A DNA stretch of 40,860 nucleotides from positions 1 through 40,860 of the forward strand of contig JASJBV010000071.1 of assembly GCA_030066335.1 (NCBI GenBank). Reading direction: 5' to 3'. This DNA is from Gammaproteobacteria bacterium. Lineage in GTDB: Bacteria; Pseudomonadota; Gammaproteobacteria; GCA-001735895. The position numbers and the translations under genes are program-made. Under the pieces are notes generated by a model. The model searched no databases. It was given only the letters and a program-made list of their open reading frames with translations, and had not been told where the DNA came from. Position 1 is the stretch's first letter. Every line of letters begins with the position of its first letter. Of the stretch, positions 16,412-24,232 are shown piece by piece.

Positions 16412-18622
16412 ATGGCGATAGATCTGGAAGATGACATTTTACAGGACTTTCTGGTTGAGGCCGGGGAGATCCTCGAATCGCTGAGTGAGCAATTGGTCGA
16501 CCTGGAGCAATCTCCGGACGATTCCGACCTGTTGAATTCCATATTTCGCGGCTTTCATACGATCAAGGGTGGCGGCAGCTTCCTGTCGTTGACCAATCTG
16601 GTCGATGTCTGTCACAAGGCCGAGGATGTGTTCAACCTGCTGCGCAACAACGAATTATCACTGAATGCAGACATGATGGATGCATTCCTGCGGGTGCTGG
16701 ATGAAGTCAACGATATGTTCGAACAGATCAAATCCGGTGAGGATCCCTCGGCCGCGGAGCCTGGATTGATCGCTGAATTAGTTGCAATGCAAGATCCGGA
16801 TGCCGCCGCGGCGTCCGAGCCAGCGGAATCAGCACAAGCGGAACCGGCCAGTGAGGCGGAAGTCGCTGCGAAGGCCAGCGACGAGGCGGAAGATGCCGAG
16901 ATAGAACAAGTGGTGGATGACGCCGCGGCTGCCGCTGCCGCCGAGGATTTCGTATCCGGTAAGGATGAGATTACCGACGAAGAATTCGAATCCCTGCTCG
17001 ACGCCCTGCATGGAACCGGCGGTAAGCCGCAGGCAGTAACAGGATCATCAACAGAAGACAAAGCACCCGCGCCAGCAGACGCCGCCGGGTCGGAAGAAAT
17101 CACCGATGATGAATTCGAGGCCCTGCTGGATGAATTACACGGTGAGGGTGCAGGACCGACATCAGCTAACGATGCCGCTGCCGAAACTGGCGCCAGTGAA
17201 ACACAACAGGGCGATGGCGAGCATATCAGCGATGACGAGTTCGATGCATTGCTCGATCAATTACACGGCAAGGGCAAGGGGCCTACCGCGGCCGCGGGCG
17301 ACAAGCCCGAGCAGCCATCATCCCCGGCGGCGAGTGATAAAGCCCCACCCGCAAAGGCCAAGCCGGCAGCGAAAAAAGCGGCAGCTAAAAAACCGACAGC
17401 CAAGACCGCGACTAAACCGGCTGCAGCTGCGAAAAAAGAAGCCTCCGTATCCAAGGGCGATACCACGGTCCGCGTGGATACCTCGCGCCTGGACGATATC
17501 ATGAACCTGGTTGGTGAATTGGTATTAACGCGCAATCGTCTGAATACCCTGCGCCAGTCCTTCGATGATGATCGGGTGCACAAGGCCATCTCCAGCCTGG
17601 ATGTGGTTACCGCTGACCTGCAGACCGCGGTCATGAAAACCCGCATGCAACCGGTAAAGAAAGTATTCGGCCGTTTCCCCCGGGTGGTACGTGATCTCGC
17701 GCGTAGCCTGCAAAAAGAGGTATCACTGGAACTGGAGGGTGAAGAAACCGATCTGGATAAAAACCTGGTCGAGGCGCTGGCGGATCCGCTGGTACACCTG
17801 GTGCGGAATTCAGTCGATCACGGCATCGAGATGCCGGATCAGCGTGAACAGGCTGGCAAGCCCCGGCAGGGCCGGGTCCTGTTGTCGGCGCAACAGGAAG
17901 GCGATCATATCCTGTTGTCGATCAAGGATGACGGGGCCGGTATGGATCCGGAAGTGCTGCGGCAGAAAGTAGTCGACAAGGGTCTGATGGATGCGGAAAG
18001 CGCCTCCAGGCTGGATGATAGCGGCTGTTTTGCCCTGATCTTCATGCCCGGCCTGTCCACCAAGGATGAGATTTCCGATGTTTCCGGCCGCGGGGTCGGC
18101 ATGGACGTGGTGAAAACCAAGATTTCCCAGCTCAACGGCACCATCGACATTAACTCCGCATTGGGCGAGGGTACCGAGCTGCGCATCAAGGTACCGCTGA
18201 CCCTGGCGATCCTGCCAACCCTGATGGTGCAACTGGGCAGCCGTAAATTCGCCCTGCCGTTATCCATCGTCAACGAGATTTTCGAGTTGAGTTCGAAGAA
18301 TTTCAGCGTGGTCGATGGCAAGGAAGTGGTACTCAACCGCGGTAAGGCGCCGCCGGTTTTCTACCTGCGTAAATGGCTGTTGAACGACAGCGACCAGTTC
18401 AAGGATTTCGCGGGTGACCCGCATGTGATCATGGTCCAGGTTGGTAATGAATCGGTAGGCCTGGTCGTCGATCAGGTGATCGGCCAGGAAGAGGTGGTGA
18501 TCAAGCCGCTGGACAAAATGTTACAGGGCCTGCCAGGGATGGCGGGCTCGACCATCACCGGGGATGGCAATATCGCGATCATTCTGGATGTGCCGGGACT
18601 GCTGAAAAGCTACGTGCAGTGA
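16412..18622 (+). CDS. cheA: Chemotaxis histidine kinase CheA (flagellar cluster)
   Basis: 736 residues. The P1 domain (about 5-110) has the phosphorylated His49 in FHTIKGGGSFL. Residues 110-345 form a low-complexity linker with no recognisable P2 domain. Instead it carries three copies of a short motif: EITDEEFESLLDALHG at 186, EITDDEFEALLDELHG at 229 and HISDDEFDALLDQLHG at 271, each ending in a Gly/Pro stretch. An Ala/Lys/Pro-rich segment follows. P3 begins near 350 (VRVDTSRLDDIMNLVGELV). P4 has LVEALADPLVHLVRNSVDHG, DDGAGMD and SGRGVGMDVVK, and P5 is CheW-like. No cheB follows it, unlike in related clusters. Confidence 0.97.
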   Translation: MAIDLEDDILQDFLVEAGEILESLSEQLVDLEQSPDDSDLLNSIFRGFHTIKGGGSFLSLTNLVDVCHKAEDVFNLLRNNELSLNADMMDAFLRVLDEVNDMFEQIKSGEDPSAAEPGLIAELVAMQDPDAAAASEPAESAQAEPASEAEVAAKASDEAEDAEIEQVVDDAAAAAAAEDFVSGKDEITDEEFESLLDALHGTGGKPQAVTGSSTEDKAPAPADAAGSEEITDDEFEALLDELHGEGAGPTSANDAAAETGASETQQGDGEHISDDEFDALLDQLHGKGKGPTAAAGDKPEQPSSPAASDKAPPAKAKPAAKKAAAKKPTAKTATKPAAAAKKEASVSKGDTTVRVDTSRLDDIMNLVGELVLTRNRLNTLRQSFDDDRVHKAISSLDVVTADLQTAVMKTRMQPVKKVFGRFPRVVRDLARSLQKEVSLELEGEETDLDKNLVEALADPLVHLVRNSVDHGIEMPDQREQAGKPRQGRVLLSAQQEGDHILLSIKDDGAGMDPEVLRQKVVDKGLMDAESASRLDDSGCFALIFMPGLSTKDEISDVSGRGVGMDVVKTKISQLNGTIDINSALGEGTELRIKVPLTLAILPTLMVQLGSRKFALPLSIVNEIFELSSKNFSVVDGKEVVLNRGKAPPVFYLRKWLLNDSDQFKDFAGDPHVIMVQVGNESVGLVVDQVIGQEEVVIKPLDKMLQGLPGMAGSTITGDGNIAIILDVPGLLKSYVQ
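16967..17284 (+). repeat. Three coding repeats in CheA linker (FliM/CheZ-like motif)
   Basis: Three 21-residue units start at bases 16967, 17096 and 17222 (residues 186, 229, 271), spaced 43 and 42 residues. The shared pattern is I-[ST]-D-[DE]-E-F-[DE]-x-L-L-D-x-L-H-G-x-G-x-x-P. They are diverged at the base level but strongly conserved as protein, so the motif is probably under selection. Confidence 0.9.
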
Positions 18623-18691
18623 GCGGCCGGGATGGGTGCGCCGGGAATTCGACCTTAACTCAGATAATGTACGGTAAGACTTTTTATCCAT

Positions 18692-19504
18692 ATGAAAACC
18701 TGGGCGTGTATCAATCAGAAAGGAGGGGTCGGTAAAACCACTTCCGTAGTCAGCCTGGCCGGTCATCTAAGCAAGACCGGGCAAAGGCTGTTGCTGATTG
18801 ACCTGGATCCGCACGGCTCACTGAGCAGTTACATGGGCTACAACCCGGATGAGATGGAAACCGGGATCTACTCATTATTTTCTGAACCCACCTCGAACCC
18901 GGCCGATGTCGCGCGCCTGTTATTGCCGACACCGATCGAAAACACTTACCTGTTTGCGGCTTCCACCGCGCTGGCAACCCTGGATCGTCAAATCGGTTCA
19001 GAGCAGGGCGCCGGCAAGGGACTGGTGGTGGCCAAGGCGATCGAGGCCGTAGCGGACAAGTTTGCCTACGGCCTGATTGACTGTCCGCCGATGCTCGGCA
19101 TCCTGATGATCAACGCGCTGGCCGCCTGTGATCAACTATTGATTCCGGCGCAAACCGACTACCTGACGCTGACCGGCCTGGAGCGGATGATGCATACCCT
19201 GGAGATGGTGGAAAAATCCCTGCACAAGAAAACCCCTTATATGATCGTGCCCACCATGTATGACGTGCGTACCCGTGCCTGCCAGGAAGCCTTGCATAAA
19301 ATGAAGGAAACCTATCGCTACAATGTCTGGGGCTCGGTCATACCGATCGATACCAGGTTTCGGGATGCCAGCAAGCGTGGGGTACCTTTACCAACTGTGG
19401 CCCCTTATGCCAGGGGTTCGCTGGCGTATAAAAAATTGTTGAATTTCCTGTTGGGAATTCAGGATGGAAAGCATGGCGCAGAAGAAAGACAACAAACTGC
19501 TTAA
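18692..19504 (+). CDS. parC: ParA-like array-positioning ATPase ParC
   Basis: 270 residues. It is a ParA/MinD-family ATPase with the Walker A motif NQKGGVGKTTS near the N-terminus, DLDPHGSLSSYMGY (Walker A' region) and IDCPPMLGILMINALAACD. In polar gammaproteobacteria, ParC places the chemosensory array at the cell pole; the position between cheA and parP/cheW matches that gene order, and this is why I call ParC rather than a chromosome ParA. It overlaps the next gene by about 40 bases. (Not related to topoisomerase IV ParC.). Confidence 0.9.
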   Translation: MKTWACINQKGGVGKTTSVVSLAGHLSKTGQRLLLIDLDPHGSLSSYMGYNPDEMETGIYSLFSEPTSNPADVARLLLPTPIENTYLFAASTALATLDRQIGSEQGAGKGLVVAKAIEAVADKFAYGLIDCPPMLGILMINALAACDQLLIPAQTDYLTLTGLERMMHTLEMVEKSLHKKTPYMIVPTMYDVRTRACQEALHKMKETYRYNVWGSVIPIDTRFRDASKRGVPLPTVAPYARGSLAYKKLLNFLLGIQDGKHGAEERQQTA

Positions 19505-20171
19505 TCCATCCAGTGCAGTAGAGGATTATTTCGACAGCCTGTTGCAGGATGTTGCGCTTGAGCAGGACAAGACTGGCAGCAATGGATTGAAGGGCGGAAT
19601 TCTGTTGATGCCGGAGTTGCGATCAGACCTGGCCAAAATTGATCAGGAGACGGCGGTCCCATCAGCTGAATCGGAACCCGCAGCAGTGACTGATGATGAT
19701 TCAGCGCAGGATTCTGCTGCGGATGATGCACAACCAGGTTATGAATTGCCGATTCAATGCCTGATGTTCCAGGTTGGCGATCAACAGCTATCCATGCCAT
19801 TGATCGATATGGGGTCGGTAGTCCCCTGGGTGGATAAGCTCACCTCATTACCGCATTCGCCTGATTGGTTCCTGGGCTTGCTGCAATACCGCGACAAGAA
19901 TGTCAAAGTGGCTGATACTGCAGGGATGCTACAGATCGAACGGGCTGCGGAGGCCGGGCATCCCGGGCATATGCTGGTATTCGCCGACGAAACCTGGGCG
20001 ATCACCTGCGATCAGCTGGGCGATGTTGTCGAGCTGCACCAGGAAGATGTGAAATGGGCCAGCCCGGATGCGAATAACCCGACCCTGGGGACCATCAAGC
20101 AATCACTGGCAATCCTGCTGGATCCCGGGAAAATCATCAACATATTGAAACAGCAGGAAAACCTGCACTGA
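19473..20171 (+). CDS. parP: CheW-like array-tethering protein ParP
   Basis: About 232 residues. The C-terminal half (about 90-230) is a CheW-like fold: IQCLMFQVGDQQLSMPLIDMG, DWFLGLLQYRDKNVKVADTA, and LVFADETWAITCDQLGDVVEL. The N-terminal half is acidic and flexible, with SAVEDYFDSLLQD near the start. ParP proteins hold CheA in polar arrays and connect it to ParC. Two starts are close (ATG 19464 and ATG 19473); both overlap the end of parC. The placement after parC and before cheW supports the name. Confidence 0.85.
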   Translation: MAQKKDNKLLNPSSAVEDYFDSLLQDVALEQDKTGSNGLKGGILLMPELRSDLAKIDQETAVPSAESEPAAVTDDDSAQDSAADDAQPGYELPIQCLMFQVGDQQLSMPLIDMGSVVPWVDKLTSLPHSPDWFLGLLQYRDKNVKVADTAGMLQIERAAEAGHPGHMLVFADETWAITCDQLGDVVELHQEDVKWASPDANNPTLGTIKQSLAILLDPGKIINILKQQENLH

Positions 20172-20201
20172 CTAGAATAACTGCAGGACGGTACAAATCG
20201 T

Positions 20202-20228
20202 TAAATAAATGGTTTGTGATGCCGATAA
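20202..20228 (+). promoter_or_regulatory. FliA (sigma-28) promoter of cheW
   Basis: TAAA at 20202-20205, exactly 15 bases, then a perfect GCCGATAA at 20221-20228, about 33 bases before the cheW ATG. This gives cheW (and the small ORF after it) expression independent of the cheY promoter. Confidence 0.85.
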
Positions 20229-20261
20229 ACGCCTTATACAGCTTTAATTGCGGAGAAAAAC

Positions 20262-20732
20262 ATGACGGATATACAGGCAGATAGCGGGATCTTACAGTGT
20301 GTGACCTTCACCCTGGAAGATGAGACCTATGGCATCAATGTCATGCAGGTACAGGAAGTGTTGCGCGAGGTTGAAGTCGCTCCGGTACCCGGGGCGCCCA
20401 ACTATGTGCTGGGTATTATCAACCTGCGGGGTAATGTGGTCAGCGTTATCGATGCGCGTACCCGCTTTGGCCTGCCGGCCAAGGACAGTGATGAAATGAC
20501 CCGGATTATCGTTATCGAAGCCCAGCAGCAGATCATCGGCATCCTGGTCGATAGCGTGGCCGAGGTGGTCGATGTCAAGCGTGATGAAATCGATACCGCC
20601 CCCAATGTCGGTACCGCCGAAACCGCCAAGTATATCGATGGTGTGGTCAGCCGGGATGACACGCTGCTGATATTGGTTGATCTCAACAAGTTGTTGAGTG
20701 AAGCGGAATGGGGAGAAATCTCCAATTTATAA
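20262..20732 (+). CDS. cheW: Chemotaxis coupling protein CheW (flagellar cluster)
   Basis: 156 residues, a single CheW domain. CheW links receptors to CheA. Typical blocks are CVTFTLEDETYGINVMQVQEVL, VPGAPNYVLGIINLRGNVVSVID and FGLPAKD, followed by VDSVAEVVDVKRDEI. A ribosome site GGAGAAAAAC precedes the ATG. It stands last in the flagellar chemotaxis cluster, behind its own FliA-type promoter. Confidence 0.97.
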   Translation: MTDIQADSGILQCVTFTLEDETYGINVMQVQEVLREVEVAPVPGAPNYVLGIINLRGNVVSVIDARTRFGLPAKDSDEMTRIIVIEAQQQIIGILVDSVAEVVDVKRDEIDTAPNVGTAETAKYIDGVVSRDDTLLILVDLNKLLSEAEWGEISNL

Positions 20733-20753
20733 TGGATGGAGACCGGAGCGAGC

Positions 20754-20915
20754 ATGATGGCAGATCAGACAATCAATCCGGTATCCCCCACCAATCGTAC
20801 CCGCGATGTGCTGAAAAAGAAAAAGGACGAGCAATCGCAGAAACATCCACGGCCCAGGGACAAGGTCGATGATAAAAAACAGGAAAAAAAAGGTATCATA
20901 GACACTTATGCCTGA
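20754..20915 (+). CDS. Small basic hypothetical protein after cheW
   Basis: 53 residues from ATG 20754 (GGAGCGAGC upstream) to TGA 20913-20915. The product is very hydrophilic: a short N-terminus (MMADQTINPVSPTNRTRDVL), a Lys/Asp/Gln/Arg-rich middle, and a C-terminal GIIDTYA that looks like a short linear motif. It has no membrane segment and no Cys or Trp. It starts 21 bases after cheW and would share its FliA-type promoter; the convergent flhB-like gene ends 23 bases further on. I do not recognise the family. It may be a real flagellum-associated small protein or chance coding. Confidence 0.5.
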   Translation: MMADQTINPVSPTNRTRDVLKKKKDEQSQKHPRPRDKVDDKKQEKKGIIDTYA

Positions 20916-20938
20916 CCCGTTCCCAACAACCCCTTCGA

Positions 20939-21232
20939 TTAAAGTTTATCCATGAAATCCTTATGTTTACCGGATAGCCGGTAGGCAAAACTCAATACTT
21001 CAGCAATCACCACGTACAGCGACTGCGGGATATGGTCACCTAGGTCCAATTGTTCCAACAAGGCTGATAGTTCACGGTCTTCATAGATCGGAATATTCTC
21101 CTGCTCGGCGATAGCAAGAATCTCCTCGGCCACCTCGCGATGCCCCTTGGCGGTCACCACCGGGGCCTGCTTGCCATCGTACTCCAGGGCGATGGCAAAT
21201 CTTGGGTCCTTGTCCTTGTTGCGATTACTCAT
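20939..21232 (-). CDS. FlhB C-terminal-domain-like protein (export switch paralogue)
   Basis: 97 residues. It aligns with the part of FlhB after the autocleavage site: PRFAIALEYDGKQAPVVTAKG corresponds to THYAVALKYDP and on, and IPQSLYVVIAEVLSFAYRL to IPGQLYYAVAQVLAFVFQL. It has no membrane helices and no NPTH, so it resembles the cleaved FlhB fragment as a stand-alone gene. Such proteins (FlhX/YlqH type) occur in many flagellates and in some cases can substitute for the FlhB fragment. It overlaps the upstream FliK-like gene by 4 bases. Confidence 0.9.
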   Translation of the reverse strand: MSNRNKDKDPRFAIALEYDGKQAPVVTAKGHREVAEEILAIAEQENIPIYEDRELSALLEQLDLGDHIPQSLYVVIAEVLSFAYRLSGKHKDFMDKL

Positions 21233-22722
21233 ACCTCGATATCCAGCAGGTTGTCGCTGATCGGCACCGGGGCATCCTGGCTGGCCGGCGGTTGACCGAT
21301 ATAGCAGTTGAATAAACCCAGCTCGAAACCACTGCTTTGCAATTGGGTTTTAAACTGGTCTAACTGTTGATCGATTAGGTTTTTGGTGCTGGTCTTGATC
21401 GCCCAGAACTGGGCGGAGATTTTCTGTCCCTGCAGCAGGATATGGGTGGTGATCAAGCCGAGTAAGCCAAATTCGAAACTGAGGTTGATCTCCCAGTGCG
21501 CCTGGTTGGGATCCTCATGGCGCTGTTTTTGTTGCACCCTCAAGTTAACGGTGGTTGTTTTATCCTGTACCTGCAGCGGTAGCGACAGGTTGAATTGCAG
21601 CGGCTGGTTCTGTTCCAGCTGTAAACGTAACGAGGTCTTTTGCAGTAACAACTGGGACTGGGTCTGATCCAGTTGTTGCAACAATTCGTTTCTCAGCTGA
21701 TTGACGCTATCCTGCACTAAATGCTCCATCGGCATTTTATGTTTCACCGCGGCACCGGCTTCGATCAGTGACCTGACCAACTGGGGCAAGCTGTCCGGTG
21801 AGCGGATCAATAACTGGCGCAACGCGCCGAGCAGTTCCGGATAGGATTGTTGGCTGCTCAAGCCCTGTTGTTGGATAGCCGGCTTGAGCAGAGTCAACAC
21901 CACCAGGATTTGTTGCATGGTGACTGGCTTAAAGCTATCCAGCTTCGCCAGCGGCCGGGCCATCTGGCCCAGCAATTGTTGTAATGGTTGTGACTTCGCC
22001 TCTTTTGCCGGTAATGCTAATGCAGCCGGTTGGTTCGGTTGCTGGTTGACCAGGACTTTCTGTGGTGGCAGGTTGTCGCTGAGCGCCGCCCTGATCTGCT
22101 TACCCGGGTAGACGGTTTGCGGGTCCATCTGCAGGATCCCGCTGCTCAGTTTGGGCAGGCTGTTGATCCCGGCGGATTGATTTGAACCCAGGTTGGGCGG
22201 CAATAATCTCGACATGGCATGCTTGAGGATCTGGAGCACCGGTAGCCTCACCAGGTCCACGCTGTTGTTCGCATTCGGTCGCAGCAACAGGCTGTCACCT
22301 GGTTGCAATTGGCTTTGCCTTGGCAGTGGGTAGGTTTTATCCGCAACCTGCAACAGGGTTTGACTCGGACTCTGGGAGATCACTTTTGCCGGCAGTGGTT
22401 GGGTCGGCGTGGGGGTAAACAGCTCGCCGAATGCACGCTTATCCAGGGTCAGCAATTTTGCATGATGTTGCTCGATTTTAATCGTCGGCTGTTTATCGCC
22501 GGGTAATAAACGGGCCAGGATCTCATCGCCCTGGCGTAATTGCTGGGGCAGCTTGCCGCTAATCCGGCCAAAAGCCGTATCCAGCGTCACCTGCTTGCCC
22601 TCGCTGGCAATCACCAGGGCCCGGAACAGTCCCGCCCGCTCCAGCCGTTGCAGCAACTGACTGATCCTGGTCTGGTTGGTATCGAGCTTGATACTGGCTA
22701 ATGTCTGATTGACTATGTCCAT
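21229..22722 (-). CDS. Second FliK-like hook-length control protein
   Basis: 497 residues, Gln/Leu/Pro-rich. The C-terminal about 150 residues look like a diverged FliK hook-length domain: QPLQFNLSLPLQVQDKTTTV and WEINLSFEFGLLGLITTHI, then ISAQFWAIKTSTKNLIDQQL. There is no signal peptide or membrane helix. The first 330 residues are a long hydrophilic, helix-prone region. It overlaps the FlhB-C-like gene by 4 bases, so the two form an operon, transcribed opposite to cheW and behind a minus-strand FliA-type promoter. FliK-like identity is inferred from domain pattern and partner gene; no close similarity to the fliK at 2975 is visible. Confidence 0.8.
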   Translation of the reverse strand: MDIVNQTLASIKLDTNQTRISQLLQRLERAGLFRALVIASEGKQVTLDTAFGRISGKLPQQLRQGDEILARLLPGDKQPTIKIEQHHAKLLTLDKRAFGELFTPTPTQPLPAKVISQSPSQTLLQVADKTYPLPRQSQLQPGDSLLLRPNANNSVDLVRLPVLQILKHAMSRLLPPNLGSNQSAGINSLPKLSSGILQMDPQTVYPGKQIRAALSDNLPPQKVLVNQQPNQPAALALPAKEAKSQPLQQLLGQMARPLAKLDSFKPVTMQQILVVLTLLKPAIQQQGLSSQQSYPELLGALRQLLIRSPDSLPQLVRSLIEAGAAVKHKMPMEHLVQDSVNQLRNELLQQLDQTQSQLLLQKTSLRLQLEQNQPLQFNLSLPLQVQDKTTTVNLRVQQKQRHEDPNQAHWEINLSFEFGLLGLITTHILLQGQKISAQFWAIKTSTKNLIDQQLDQFKTQLQSSGFELGLFNCYIGQPPASQDAPVPISDNLLDIEV

Positions 22723-22856
22723 ACGGGCAATTTAAATCCACCTGGGGAAAACGACTGCCGCCTGTTCTTCCTATCTCGATGTCGACCAAGCGGATAACAG
22801 ACCCGCTGATCGACATGGCCGGGGTTAAAGCGACAATTTTCCATAACTATATCTCT

Positions 22857-22883
22857 ATATCGGCCGCTAGCGCCGATGGTTTA
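22857..22883 (-). promoter_or_regulatory. FliA (sigma-28) promoter of the fliK-like/flhB-C operon
   Basis: Read on the minus strand: TAAA (22883-22880), 15 bases, then GCCGATAT (22864-22857), seven of eight matches to the -10 element with ideal spacing. Transcription would start near 22850, leaving about 130 bases of leader before the FliK-like gene. Confidence 0.7.
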
Positions 22884-22909
22884 TGCTTTTCATCCAGCAG
22901 TTTGACTGG

Positions 22910-22928
22910 CGGTAACCGCTGGTTACCG
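22910..22928. promoter_or_regulatory. Perfect inverted repeat, candidate regulator site
   Basis: CGGTAACC-GCT-GGTTACCG: 8-base arms and a 3-base centre. It lies about 100 bases upstream of the sigma-54 -24 element, a usual distance for an enhancer-binding protein, and immediately upstream of the minus-strand FliA promoter. The bound protein is unknown. Confidence 0.4.
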
Positions 22929-22935
22929 ATAAATA

Positions 22936-22953
22936 ACGACAAAAAATTGTCGT
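22936..22953. promoter_or_regulatory. Perfect inverted repeat with A-rich centre
   Basis: ACGACAA-AAAA-TTGTCGT: 7-base arms. It lies about 60 bases before the -24 element of the sigma-54 promoter, so it may be an enhancer site (FleQ-like sites also contain a GAC/GTC dyad around an A/T centre). Confidence 0.4.
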
Positions 22954-23013
22954 AATTCACCCATGGCATGATGAAGATAATATAAGTTATTGATTTTAAA
23001 TGATTTGTAAATA

Positions 23014-23029
23014 TGGCACGATCTTCGCA
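23014..23029 (+). promoter_or_regulatory. Sigma-54 promoter of the diguanylate cyclase gene
   Basis: TGGCACG-ATCT-TCGCA, with GG at 23015-23016 and GC at 23027-23028, 10 bases apart. The surrounding 20 bases (from ATATGGCAC) differ from the fliL promoter at only three positions, suggesting that both answer to the same flagellar enhancer-binding protein. Confidence 0.82.
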
Positions 23030-23067
23030 TAGATGTACGCAAGCTCTAATAAATGGGATACAGATCA

Positions 23068-23988
23068 ATGCCACAGACAACAACAGTGATAGGTGAAACC
23101 GCAAACCACGGGCAGATCATTGCGCTTGATTCCAGAAGACCGGAACAGGTTGTCAGCAATAAACAATATCTGAAGATACTCCAGGTTACCGACTTACTGT
23201 CACGCCATCTGCATTTGAATGAAATCATGACCGTGTTTTCCCGCGAGGTGATGGCACTGGTACCATTTGACGGCATGCGCTACAGCTGCCAGCAGTTGAA
23301 GAGCCCGATTACCCATGGTGAGACCGAGGGACATAATCTGCATTACCACCTGACCCTGCAGCAGATGGAAGTCGGCGACCTGACGTTTTATCGTGCGCAA
23401 CCCTTTGGCACCAACGAGGTTTGCCAGATTGAAGACCTGCTGTGCGCGCTGGTGTACCCACTACGCAATGCCTTGATGTATCACCGCGCGATCACCTCGG
23501 CCTATCGAGACCCTTTGACCAATATCAACAACCGGGCGGCGATGGATAAATTCCTGCCTCGTGAGATCGGTCTGGCCAAGCGTCATCAACATGACCTGAG
23601 CATGATGATCATGGACCTGGATGGATTCAAGGCGATTAACGATCAATACGGACATGATGCCGGCGACCGATTGCTGCAAACGGTTTGTGTCAAGATCATC
23701 AGCGTGCTGCGGGATACCGATATGCTGTTTCGTTACGGCGGTGATGAATTCGTGGTGGCCTTACCTTACACCGATATCCAGGGTGCGTTGGATGCCGGCG
23801 ACCGGATTCTGCACAGTATCCAGAACCTGAGCGCGAATGAATGCCCGGGTGGGGCCTCGATCGGGATCAGTATCGGTTTATCCATGTTGCTGCCGGAGGA
23901 TGATTTTCAATCCCTGTTCAAGCGCGTGGACCAGGCCTTATATCAGGCCAAGATCGATGGTAAAAATCGCCTGGTAGTGGCTGAATAA
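23068..23988 (+). CDS. Diguanylate cyclase with N-terminal GAF-like domain
   Basis: 306 residues from ATG 23068 (GGGA upstream; ATG 23053 would leave almost no leader). The N-terminal about 145 residues resemble a GAF-type sensor (VTDLLSRHLHLNEIMTVFSREVM and a later EIDL-type segment, read as QIEDLLCALVYPLRNAL). The C-terminal GGDEF domain starts near 150 (DPLTNINNRAAMD). The active-site GGDEF is intact at residues 224-228, and an inhibitory-site RxxD (Arg215-Asp218) lies exactly five residues before it. It should make c-di-GMP with product inhibition. The sigma-54 promoter ties it to flagellar gene control. Confidence 0.92.
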   Translation: MPQTTTVIGETANHGQIIALDSRRPEQVVSNKQYLKILQVTDLLSRHLHLNEIMTVFSREVMALVPFDGMRYSCQQLKSPITHGETEGHNLHYHLTLQQMEVGDLTFYRAQPFGTNEVCQIEDLLCALVYPLRNALMYHRAITSAYRDPLTNINNRAAMDKFLPREIGLAKRHQHDLSMMIMDLDGFKAINDQYGHDAGDRLLQTVCVKIISVLRDTDMLFRYGGDEFVVALPYTDIQGALDAGDRILHSIQNLSANECPGGASIGISIGLSMLLPEDDFQSLFKRVDQALYQAKIDGKNRLVVAE

Positions 23989-24121
23989 GGGCTTGCCCCA
24001 GGTTCTGCCAGCTCCTGGTATAACCGGCAAAAAACTGACACTGCCTGCCTAAGCATAGTGCTCCCCAGGTCCAGCTGAACCGAATCCAGAAGGTAGCGCG
24101 GAACGTCATCCAGGTTGCGCT

Positions 24122-24147
24122 TAAATTTCTCGGAATGCGGCCGATAT
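24122..24147 (+). promoter_or_regulatory. FliA-type promoter upstream of the second cheY
   Basis: TAAA (24122-24125), 14 bases, then GCCGATAT (24140-24147). Same spacing as the cheY promoter at 15186 and seven of eight -10 matches. It lies about 85 bases before the gene at 24233. The rest of the 244-base gap 23989-24232 shows nothing I can name. Confidence 0.6.
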
Positions 24148-24232
24148 AACGACTGCGTAAAACAAATTAACTGCTATATTCCAGAGTGGATCAGCCATGC
24201 TGGTATCACAAAATGCAAAATCAGGAGAGCTT

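Larger units (their letters stand above)
22723..23067 (+). other. 345-base divergent intergenic region
   Basis: The gap separates the minus-strand FliK-like gene from the plus-strand diguanylate cyclase. It holds a minus-strand FliA-type promoter (22883-22857), a plus-strand sigma-54 promoter (23014-23029) and two perfect inverted repeats (22910-22928, 22936-22953). I see no convincing ORF or RNA gene in it. Confidence 0.7.
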
